A DNA stretch of 64,000 nucleotides from Pollenia angustigena (lineage: Eukaryota; Arthropoda; Insecta; Diptera; Polleniidae). The stretch's first letter is position 1. The number at the start of each line of letters is the position of its first letter. Of this stretch, positions 34,401 to 46,400 are shown piece by piece. Both the position numbers and the translations under genes were made by a program. The notes beneath the pieces were generated by a model that saw nothing but the letters and a program-made list of their open reading frames with translations, did no database searches and was not told where the DNA came from. The stretch spans positions 109,021,284 through 109,085,283 of the forward strand of contig OV884057.1 in the NCBI GenBank assembly GCA_930367215.1, written 5' to 3'.

Positions 34401-37400
34401 GTTTGCGTTGTACTAGTCTAAGTGTCCGAATCTTCCAAAATCTTTTTTAATCGCAATGGTACAAATGATACCATGAACATATCTGAGTCCGAAATATTTT
34501 CACATACTACTTGTTTGTATTGTTTTTGTCCGGATGAACCATCACATCCCCATTTAGAAAAAAACGAATTAACTTTGTGTTTCCATATTTCTTTAACTCA
34601 TTTCCTTTTATTGATTGTAGCAAGCGTTCGGCTGTGTTATCAAGTAGATATTGTAGTTGTACCTCTGCCGAAATGGATGTGATTGTAATAGTGTCCTTTA
34701 ATGGCAAACAGCCCATTTCAGCAGCTGTTATGTGATGATATGCTGGATACAGATTTGAGCCTTTTTTCAATCGCACGCAATCTGAGCTGAATATATTGCA
34801 GTTTTGTTAATTTCAAATCCAGAAATAATGCTATTCCTCCTCATTTGTGAATTGTTTTGCATCGCTCGGAGTTGGTATACTTTAAAGAATCCGTTTTGTT
34901 CTCAATGGACTAGCTTTAACGACCTTATAATGATATCCACTTTTGTCAATTGTTTCTGTGGTCGTAATTGATGTAGGAAAGTATCGTGAATATTTTCATA
35001 TCCGATTTCGTCATTGATATACTTAAGCTTCCGCCTCTTATATCTATCGCTACAGTTGTCCAGCGATTTTTGTGGTCTCCCACGTGTGTTTTGATTTGAA
35101 GTTTCTGAAGCGATCTGGACAGAAAGTTCGTTCTCTAACCAGTTTGCAAAGTTCTTATTAAATCTATCTTTGCTGTAAACAACTTTCCTGTATCGCTGTT
35201 TTAAATGTTTGATGAAACAGATAATTTATTTTCTAAGTCCAATTATATTTCAGTGCTATAGGAATTTAAGTTTCCTTTTTTTTCGAATGTAATTTTTAAC
35301 ATCTTCCTCGTTTTGTTTTTAAAATACTCTCCGGCCAATTCTTTATAGCAAAAGCTCTCCATGCTTTTATGAAAAACGTTGTTATTGCTCAGATATATTA
35401 TATCCACTAAATTTGCATCCGAATGTCATTTGCTTTTACCAAATACAGGTAGAATAAAAAGGATTAAAAAACTTAAAATCCTTTTATTTATATGCTATAA
35501 AATACCTGACACAAATTTAACAACGCATTGCATAGTTATAGGGACAAAGGATATGAAACATAAAAACAGATAAAATAAAAAGACCAAACAAAATTTAAAA
35601 ATCCCTTCTAAGGTGGGATTCACAATATATATACCTGTTTAGCGTAAACGCTATAATATGCTATAAAATACGCTAGTGTGAACGTAGTGTAACGGATAAG
35701 GATGAATAAGGGTAGCTATACGTTTTTCTGATTGTGTAACATTAGTTGTGTTCGAGAACACAAAAGTTTACTATTTTTTACTAAACTTTACTGCATTTTA
35801 CGAAATTGCGTTCGAGTACACAAAATGCAGTAAATAAGAACATAAATTGAGAGCGAAAAGTGACAGTTCTTGTCTGAGTATTTACAAATTTTTACTGCAG
35901 AAATTTTTGCAGTAAAATTAAGTAAATCAAAAAAACATGTTTCAAAAGGTAAACAAACAAAAGTTACAAATAAAAAGCATACAAACTGTGAAAAAATTGT
36001 TAAATAAAGAAAAGTTGAAATAAAAATTAAACCAAAACAAAAAGTGAATAAATATTAAGTAATTAAACCTGTTTGTGAAGCATTTATTTGGCTAAATACA
36101 AACTTTTGAAATTTTTTTTTTATGTTAATTTTTTAGAGTTGTAAAAGTGTGAAGTATTTGGGTACTTAAGTAATCAATAGCAAAAAAATTATTCATGTTC
36201 TTTTAAATAATTTAACCGGCTGCAAATTAGTAAAATCGAATAGAATAAAAAACAAACAAATATGAAAGATTACATAAAATAATTTGTTTGTATTTTCCCA
36301 AAATGTTCGTGTTATTAAAAGTATTTAATCGAGTACCGATAAGAAAACGAGTTAATTAATTTCCATCAGCTGTTAATTATTTTCCATCAGCTGTTGCCTT
36401 TATTTTACGAATTTTTACAAATTTTGCGTTCGCGTTTAAGTTTACTCATTTACTGCATTTTACTTTAAAAGTACTCAAACGCACCTATTAATAAAAATTT
36501 TTATATGTACTACCTGTATTATGTTCGATCACGATCAATTTTCCCTATATTATAAAATTTTTTTTGAAGACAATAGCACATGATTTATGTTAGTTCTGCA
36601 AACATTTTTGCGGAATAAAAAACAATTTAAAAAAAAAAATTTTTTTAGTAACTTCATTAAAACTACCTTTCTATCAGTGGTTTTAACTTCTTAATCCCTT
36701 TTGATCCGCAAAAGTTCTATTCTACTAAAGTTGAAATTTGACAAAAATATAGTAGTTTAGAATATATATCTTAACATCTCAAATATAAATAACACAATAG
36801 TTGCACATATTACTTTTTTAAAGATAACAAGACTACCAACCTAGCAAAAACGCTAGCAGGTCATTATCGCGGATAGTTTTTGTGCAATGATAATTTCTTT
36901 CGGATTAAATATTAAAACAATTTCTGAATTAAAAAAAAGTTGTGTTTAACAACATGGCACAACCACAATTACCAATATTTTGACCTAATTTTTTGGCTAC
37001 CTTATGTGTTTATTATTAAAATTTTTGAAATCGGTGACAAACAAAAATTGGACTTTTGGCCAATGAAATAAAATTTTCAGCCACTGTGCGCCGCAGTGTT
37101 AGCATATAAGCTTTGGGAGCTTGCCGTTTTAGCTTGGAAAAATAAAGCCGAAAATGCTAAAAACTTTTGTAAGAGTATGATAAAAAGGATTAAGGTAGCT
37201 AAAAAGAGCAAAGGAACGACACACCAAAAGCTAGGACCCAAATACAACAATAATCTCCAACTGCGGTCATAATTGTTCACACTCAGAACTTAATATTAAT
37301 ACCGTGTAAAATATTGTGAACACATATTTTTGGAAAAGTTTGTATTTTTAGGTTCTTTAAATGTTCTTTTTTTTTTGACTATTGCTGGCTTAAACGGCCA

Positions 37401-40400
37401 GTTGTATGTGGCTTGCTCCCGAGTTGGCACGCCAAAAAATTTATACGTTTTTACACCAAATAAAAAAACAAAAAACATTGTCCATCGGCTGGCCTTAAGA
37501 TGAAGTAATAAATAAATATAATTTCCAAGCAGATTGAGCCCATATCTACACCATATGTAAGTTAGTCTGTAAAAAAACTTTATGATAGGTATTCCAAGGA
37601 TTTTTATTTAAAGGCCGTAAATTTAAAAGCTAAATTTAAATCGTGTGGTAATACAGCACTACCCAGAAAAAAAAGACATGCAAAAGAAGTAGTAAATTCA
37701 TGGGTTCCGCGGATAATGCACTGGTTCTTTTTAGGTGAAACATGCCTGATTTAAACGTGTAATTGGCGAGCATGGGTTCACATTTAGGTAAACGGCTCGT
37801 CATTAAAAATATTGCTTGGAACCAATGTTAGTTCAGTGATAAGATCGGGGTTTTCATTGATCTGGAATATTAACTGAATTGAGTGTGAATGAAAAGCAAT
37901 GAATCTTTAATGATTTTAATACGTATTTTCATTGGTGCTGGAGTTAAAATTTTTATATGCATTATGGGAATGTATTATAAATTTCATTTTTCCTTTTGTT
38001 TTCCCTATGTAGTAGTAAGATTTTGACAACGGCGGGTAAATTTTACACAAACAAAATGCCTGTTGTTTTTTGTATTGTTGTAGAGGTAAGCAGACCTATT
38101 GGATAGGCCTTGATATACGCAATATAACAAATTTAAATACATATTAAAATTAAATGTATTTACATATGTATATATGTATTAAAAAAAATTAACTCTTTCA
38201 ATCCTAAAGGAATACCTAATTATAGAGCAATTCCATATGAAAGCGATCACCTTTTGGACGACCCCTCTCCGATTTTAAAATAAATAGTCTCAATCTATTG
38301 CCCAGCAAAAAAAAAATATGTACCTACATATTTTTTTTTTTTTTTTATAGTGACTGGTTTAGTGGTGGTGTACACCACTGTCATGTGAAAAATTGAAGAA
38401 TTCTTCATAAGGGACCTCATACTAAAGCGATCGCAACGAGTGATAGCTCGTTGGAAAGGTATTGAATCAGGCTTTAATTGAAAAATGAAATTTTCCTAAT
38501 TTTTCTTAGAAATTTACCTTTAAATTTTCCCATGAAAATTAAATTTTCCGATTTTCCACAGAAGCTCCTAAATGTTCCGGCTAATTTTTTTTTTTTTTTT
38601 TTATTCCTCATAATTTTTGCTTGAAGAATCAGCAATAAAAAAATGGGTCCCGACTCCTTGTTTGGACAGGAGAAGAGCATTTAAGAGACCACCTTGTTAA
38701 AAATACATTTTAAAAATTATTTTACAGTTAAAAATACATTTATGAAGAAAAAATAAATTTTTTTTTTAAGAGCCCCAAGTTTAGTGTGTAGTGAATATGG
38801 TCTGCCTGCCTTCACAAGATCGGCCATAAATCCATGGATAATAGCAGCATTGGCATGTAATGGCACACCAAACCCGACTGAGGCTACAGGTCATAAAATG
38901 TTTTGTAAATTTTTTAAATTACCAGGTAATAAATATTTCGCCTAAAATGACACGTGCAGAAACAAGTCATAAAACACGGATTTTCCATAAATATGGCGAA
39001 ATATTTATTACCTGGTAATTTAAAAAATTTGCAAAACATTTTATGACCTGTGGTCGGCTTATTGGCAGTAACCAATTAAGTCCCTCTTTAAAAAACATTT
39101 TATGACCAGTAGTTCACGCAAATTTTCCTATTAAAGAAAAGCAAATATCGCTTATTTTTTTTTACCTATTTTTTACCAAAAAATAAATATAAATACTTCA
39201 CACACTCTGATTCAAATTTCAGTTGAATACTAAACGTGAAAGTGTTAAAGTGTTTTTTTTTTGTAAAGTAAAGAGTGAAGCTGTAAAGACAATTTAAAGT
39301 AAAATGAATAAATTTTGCTGCAATCCGTTTAACAAGAGTGGACATCGTTCGAAAAAGATAAAAGTATTAAAATTAACTGGTGTTTCGAAGCGATACATGA
39401 ATGAATTAAATATACAATACGGTGAAGAAGCAGAATTCATTTGCCCCAAGTGTAAAATCGATTTGTCTCAACAAGCAAATGCATTGAAACAAATGCAGCC
39501 ACAATCCGAGAGTCAAATGACAAGTGAACAAAATGTTTCATCTGATAGTGAGGCAGACATTCCGATGGTCAATATGTCTTTGAGTCCTTTGAATGAGGCT
39601 ATTACCACTTTAGGTGAAACGCCTATTAGAAAAAGAAAGTTGCGAAGTGAAACATACAGGAAAGAGAAAAAAGGCAAGGTTATGAGTGCAATCGCGACAA
39701 TATTTGATGAAGGCTCTGATAACGAATACAGTCAAGCAGATGACGTTGATGACGGCAAACAAATGATTGAGCAGTTGAAAAGAAAATTCAATTTAGCGAC
39801 CACTTTTCCGGAGAAATATCTCATTTTATCTGTGCTGCCTCAATCATGGTCTATACGCAAGATTTCTGAACAGTTTCAAACATCTTTTTACATCGCGAGA
39901 AGAAGCAAAGAATTAGTTCGACAGAAGGGCATATTGGTGACTCCCACCAAGAAATTTGGCTCAAGGACCCTCACGAAGCAACGGTGAAATTGATTCAAGA
40001 TTTTTACTGCAATGATGACAACAGCCGCGCCTGCCCAGGTACACGTGACTATGTTATCACACGTGAAGATGGAGAAAAAGTACACAAGCAGCGCAGATTA
40101 TTATTATGTAATCTATCCGAAGCATACCATCAGTTCAATGAGAAATACCCAGCAGAAAAAGTGGGATTTTCTAAGTTTGCCATCCTACGACCAAAAGAAT
40201 GCGTGCTGGCATTAGACAGGCACGGAACGCATTCAGTCTGCGTTTGCATGTTTCATCAAAACATCAAATTAATCTTCTTTCCATGCAAGAAATTGAAAGT
40301 ATTTCACGGTGAAATTGAAACATATAGGGACCTCCTGTCGAAGTCGTTGTGCGCATACCCCACGGAAAATTGTCATCTGTCCAAATGCGACAATTGTCCG

Positions 40401-43400
40401 AAAGCAGATTCCGGAATTCATCGAGGAATTCGGATTCAAGTTGAATGAACTGAAGGCGCACCATTTCATATCCGAGATGCAATCGAAATTTCTAAAGGAA
40501 AGTAAGGAGAAATTAGCCCAAAATGAAGATAACGAACTACAGACCGTAAGCCTTGTTGTTGTCGCGGAGAGTTTAGCTCATAATTATGTGTCCGTTTATT
40601 TATTTCAAATGAAACTGTTTGAATTTTTAAGATCAAAATTCGATGCAATCGACAAAGTAACGTTTTTCTCAGACGGCGCGGCTTCTCAGTACAAGAATAA
40701 AAAAAATTTTTACAATCTTTGCATAATTGAAGAAGAACAAAACTGCAAGGTCGAGTGGCACTTTTTCGCGACGTCCCACGGTAAGGGCCCATGCGATGCG
40801 TTAGGGGGAACCCTAAAACGCATGGCGACTAAGGCAAGTTTGCAAAGGCCATATACTGACCAGATCTTAAATGTACAACATTTGTTTTCGTGGATTCAAA
40901 GCAAGGAAATTGCCATTAACACAGTTTTATGCACTCAAAAAGAACACGATGCCATGGAGCGACGAATTCAAAACAGATATAATAATGTCAAAACTATAAC
41001 TGGAACGCAAAAGTTTCATTGCTTCATACCAAATATTTCTGATATGTCAATTAATGTAAAGCGGTACTCTTCGTCTGCCGACGTGCTAAATTTAAAGTTA
41101 CTTTTATTTTATAATGATGCCAAGACAATTGAAATTTTTAATAAATATTGTAATTAAGTATAAGCAGCAAAATAAGAAAGATTTTTTCTTCATAAATGTA
41201 TTTTTAACTGTAAAATAATTTTTAAAATGTATTTTTAACAAGGTGGTCTCTTAAATGCTCTTCTCTTGTCCAAACAAGGAGTCGGGGCCCATTTTTTTAT
41301 TGCTGATTCTTAAAGCCAAAATTATGAGGAATCCAAAAAAAAAAAATTAGCCGGAAAATTTAGGAGCTTCTGTGGAAAATCGGAAAATTTTATTTTCATG
41401 GGAAAATTTAAAGGTAAATTTCTAAGAAAAATTATGAAAATTTTATTTTTCAATTAAAGCCTCAATACCTTTCCAACGAGCTATCACTCGTTGCGATCGC
41501 TTTAGTAGTTTTTTTTTTTAACAACTTTCAATGAGGTCCCTTATGAAGAATTCTTCAATTTTTCACATGACAGTGGTGTACACCACCACTAAACCAGTCA
41601 CTATAAAAAAAAAAAAAAAAAATATGTAGGTACATTATTTTTTGCTGGGCAATCGATTGAGACTATTTATTTTAAAATCGGAGAGGGGTCGTCCAAAAAT
41701 TTGCCAATTTTGATCGTTTTCATATGGAATTGCTCTATAGTGAAAAATTGAATGGGTGCATTGCATGTAATTTTTCATGGGTTCACTTATTTAAAATTTA
41801 TTCGAATTTTGGAACGCGTTGTTAATTCATTCAAGTAGTTAAGTGCTAAAGAAGTCATGAAAATATTCCTTCTACTTGAGCAACTTCAAAAGTTGAAAAC
41901 GTTACCCAGCAACGCGGACCGGGTCAGCTAGTCTATATGTATATATAAAAATGAAAAACGTTTGTATGTTTGTTTGTATGTTGGTTTATATACTCCTAAA
42001 ATACTGAACCGATTTTCCTGATTTTTTTTACAGTAGCATCACGTGAGCCCTAAAAATAAAATAGGCTACTTATTTTTTCGATAGGGGCAGGGGAATTGGT
42101 ACCCCCCATTGGATGCCAATATTAAATATCGCATATCTTAAGAGCCGCTCCACGCATTTTGTTGAACTTTTGGTAGTAAAATCTTCTGAGCCCCAAAATT
42201 GAAATAAAGTAGCATAGGGGAAGTGGTTTCCCTCATAGGACGCCAATGTTTAATATCGCATATCTTAAGAACTGTTATAGTGAGAATGTTCAAACTTTGT
42301 AGAAGTCACTCTTATGGTATACTACACTATTGAAAATAAAAATAAAGCGGGTAGGCGCAGGGGGATATACCTCACATAGGCTGCATATATTAAATATCGC
42401 TCAACTGAAGAACTATTAAATGGAGAGTCTTCAAACGTGGTTAAAGCTACTTTTATGGTAAACTATAAATTTCAATATAGAAATGGGCGGGGTAGCCAGA
42501 GGAGGAGCAGTACCCCTCATAGATAGCAATATTAATAACTGTGTGAGTGAGAATGTTCAAAATTTGCAGAAGTCACTCTTATGGTATACTACACTTTTGA
42601 AAAAAGAAATAAAGCGGGTAGGCTCAAGAGGGGAAGTACCTCCCATAGGATCCATATATTAAATATCGCTCAACTGAATAACTATTTAAGGGATAGTCTT
42701 CAAACGTGGTAAAAGCTACTATTATGGTAAACTATAATTTCAGAGGAGGAGCAGTACCCCTCATAGATAGAAATATTAATAAGTGCCGCTGCAAGCAATT
42801 TGTTGAACTTTTGGTAGTAGGATCTTCTGATCCCCAAAATTGAAACAAAATAGCAGCGGGGGAAGTGTTACCCCCCCTAAGACGCCAATGTTTAATATCG
42901 GATATTTTAAAAACTGTTATAGTGAGAATGTTCAAACTTTGTAGAAGTCACACTTATCGTATACTACACTTTTGAAAATAAAAATAAAGCAGGTAGGCGC
43001 AGGGGGGAAATACCTTCCATAGGATGCATATATTAAATATCGCTCAACTGAAGAACTATTAAAAGGATAGTCTTCAAACGTGGTTAAAGCTACTATTATG
43101 GTAAACTATAAATTTTAATATAGAAATGGGCGGGGTAGCCAGAGGAGGAGCAGTACCCCTCATAGATAGAAATATTAATAAGAGCCGCTGCAAGCAATTT
43201 GTTTAACTTTTGGTAGTAGGATCTTCTGAGCCCTAAAATTGAAATAAAATAGCAGAGGGGGAAGTGGTTCCCCCCATAGGACGCCAATGTTTAATATCGC
43301 ATATCTTGAGAACTGTTATAGTGAGAATGTTCAAACTTAGTAGAAGTCACTCCTATGGTATACTACACTTTTGAAAATAAAAATAAAGCGGGAAGGCGCA

Positions 43401-46400
43401 GGGGGGAAAAACCTTCCATAGGATGCATATATTAAATATCTCTCAACTGCAGTGTAGTTAAAGCAGTGTAGCGAAGCGCACCGGGTTAAGCTAGTACATA
43501 ATAAAATAGAAAAAAATGATTTTATTATTTAATTAAATTAATCCTCAAACCGGTTAAGTGTTTTCGGTTCCCCAACCAATAAAAAAAGAAAAACACAGAA
43601 AACATAAGATCCCAACAGTGTAAAAGCATTAATAAAACAAAGAAAAAATAGGGAACAAGTTTTATTATACATTTGTAAATACATATTTAATACACAAACA
43701 AATGCATATATAAACAAATGATTTTTATTAAATAATTAAGTGAAATATCCATCTAATAAAACGGTCAGTAATTAACCTTGAAGTTAATTACAAAGTATTC
43801 TTTTAAGTATTAGGCGGAATGCATTGTTAGAATGAGAAAATATTCTAAGTTCCAAATTTAATTTATTTGATGTTTTTAATATTATTTTTGTTAAATTATT
43901 TCGAATTACCATATGAATATTAATATGTAGTATGACTTATATTGATCTTATTTCAGTGAATAGGGAGGGTATTATGAGTCTGTGCTGAAGTGTGCATCAC
44001 ATACAAATATTTGTTTTCGTATACCGATCGACTTAGAATCAGTATCTGAGTCGTACGTGCTGCTGGCTGGTATCCAGTTGATCTTCTGCGCTAAGTACAG
44101 GTCGCAATTCTTAGGATAATTTAGTGAAAATAATCTGCTGATAACTTTATTAAAGTATTTTTATCCATTTTTAACACATACTTTAAAGGAATATAAATTT
44201 GCTTGTTGTTTTTTTTTTAATCATCTCAAACGTAATGTGAACGGCTTTGATTAACTAAATCAACATTTTGCTTAAACGCTTTTAAAACCCCAAGTGTGAA
44301 CATAGTATTAACCTCATAACATAATTTTGTTTTAATAGGTCCATAATTGCATATGGAACCTTACAACGGAACTCTTAAAATTTTGTCTGTAAATACTGTG
44401 GTGTAGGGTATCAAATGTTCGGAATTGAATACTTTCTAATTTGTTCTTTTTTGTAAAAGTTTTTTTTTATAATTAAACGTTAATTTGATATCAGGTGTAA
44501 TTTTATTACAGTTGGGTAATTTTGCCTCATCTGATGTGTAGTTTTGAATTTAGCTGGTGGTAGCACTGTGGCTACGCTTATTTGGTCAACTATTTATTCA
44601 GTGTGATCATAGCTTAAGTAGTTCTTATTATGTTTTTGAAATTTTGCTTTTTCGCAAGAATGCAACTTTTGGCGTGAATTCCTTAATTAAAAACCAATAT
44701 TAAAAACTTTCTCACTTAACAAAAGTATTCACCCTTATCGTTTAAAATACGCCTACGACTGTTTGGTAATAGATGAAAGGAAATAAATTCACGTTCTCTT
44801 TAATCTATTACCAAACAGTCGTAGGCGTTTTTTAAATACGCCAAACATGATATGGGTGATTATTTTTACTCATTTTTATATTCAAACATTAAAAATTTCA
44901 TTAATGTGGTGATTATAGAACACGAGCGCCTTACTCGTCCGTTCAACATACATTTAAAACAACATTTCGAAATTTATTTTTGTTTTTAATGTAAGTTGAA
45001 CGGACGAGTAAGGCGCTCGTGTTCTATAAACTACACATAAATTAGAATTTATGTGCTGTCTTCACAACACAAAAAAATTAATATGATAAACACTCAAAAA
45101 ACTGAGTGCTTTTCATATTAATTTTACTACACGTTCAATCACTTGTGTTGTGAAAACAGCATATTAATTTTATTGAAATGTCAACCTACAAATGCTGTTT
45201 ACTTGTTACGAGATAATAAAAAAAATATTCTTTTACAGGTGTTACTTTTGGTGATACGACCAAAACCATTTCTTCGCCAACACGTAACATTCAGAACACT
45301 GCAACTTTCGAAGAGATGCAGTTAATGAACAAGCCCATTTTCATATTAAGCACTGATAACGTTTCTATAAATGTTGTTATGGGTAGTGAAAATGGTCGAT
45401 TTTTTTTGGGAGGTCGTGATGGCTGTCTTTACGAAATATCATATCAAGCAGAATCAAGTTGGTTCGGAAAAAGGTGCAAAAAAGTTAACCATTCGCAAGG
45501 CATAGTTTCATATATTGTTCCTAGTTTTTTGAAAGTATTCTCGGTAAATATAAACATTATAAAAGAGATTTTTTTTTTTTTTAAATGTCAATTTGTATCT
45601 TCAGGAAAATGATCCAATTGTTCGACTAGCAATAGATAGTAGTCGACAATTGTTATATGTTTTGACCGAAAAAGGTTCGATAGAAGCATGGGAAATGGGA
45701 CAGGATTGCAATTCTATGCGTCGAATAGCCAGAGTGACGCAAAATGAAATTTCACAAAGTGCCGCAAACATCATAAAGTAAAAACGAATTGACAAATATT
45801 CAAACTATTTTTATGAATAACAAACATTTTTTTAGAACCGTAGATCCTAGTGTGTTTAAAAACATTAAATCAATTTGCCCATTATCGGTGGATGATTGTC
45901 AAAATCTTCATTTATTGGCTGTAACTCAATGTGGTGTGCGGTTATTTTTTGCCACCAATCCTCTTGCTGCGTTTCCAAGTTCAAATATTAACCAAGCACC
46001 CCTTAATCAATCTCAAATGGCTATATCTCAAAATTCTCCAACAAAAACGACACAAATTGGAGCTTCAGTGAGTTCCATAACAGCCCCAACATTACCACAT
46101 GGTCCAGCAATAGAGCCAAGAAGGCAACAAGGCTTATATCTCTTACATGTTAGACTACCGCCAGGCTATACGCCTAATACAACAATTAATAAACCAAAAC
46201 AAGTACATTCTGCCCATTATAACGAAGGTACTTTGCTGATGGTTTCAACACCCCAACAGGATCAGGATATTTTATGGTCTATAAGTTCCGCCCCTTTTCC
46301 GCATCGTCCATACTTAACTGAATCAACCACTGTTATTCCTTTGGACGGCATCGTCTGGAGTTTAGCAGAGATGCCTGATCGTTGTAAAGCACAACTTCAA

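Larger units (their letters stand above)
22812..37088 (-). mobile_element. Transib/RAG1-like DNA transposon, copy 1, split by about 9.9 kb
   Basis: The left end CACAGTGACTGAAAATAG (22812) and the complement of the right end CACAGTGGCTGAAAATTT (37088) match the ends of the complete copy at 55358-60562. The first about 205 bp (22812-23017) align with copy 2 up to AGCGTGAAATAT. The match resumes at 32966 with TTAACTATTTATAAAT and runs to 37088, so the 9.9 kb between is a later insertion. Flanking 5-mers are GGACG and CGCCG, matching at only three of five positions. The transposase is badly decayed. Confidence 0.75.
38223..41737 (+). mobile_element. DNA transposon with about 540-bp terminal inverted repeats
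   Basis: The left arm 38223-38757 and right arm 41181-41737 are near-identical inverted repeats: ends TAGAGCAATTCCATATGAAA, internal AGTGACTGGTTTAGTGGTGG, TGAAGAATTCTTCATAAGGG and GATCGCAACGAGTGATAGCT. TA lies directly outside both ends (38221-38222, 41738-41739). Between the arms are a 166-bp hairpin, a core promoter and one transposase gene with two frame breaks. Similar arms imply a fairly recent insertion. I cannot assign it to a standard superfamily. Confidence 0.85.
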
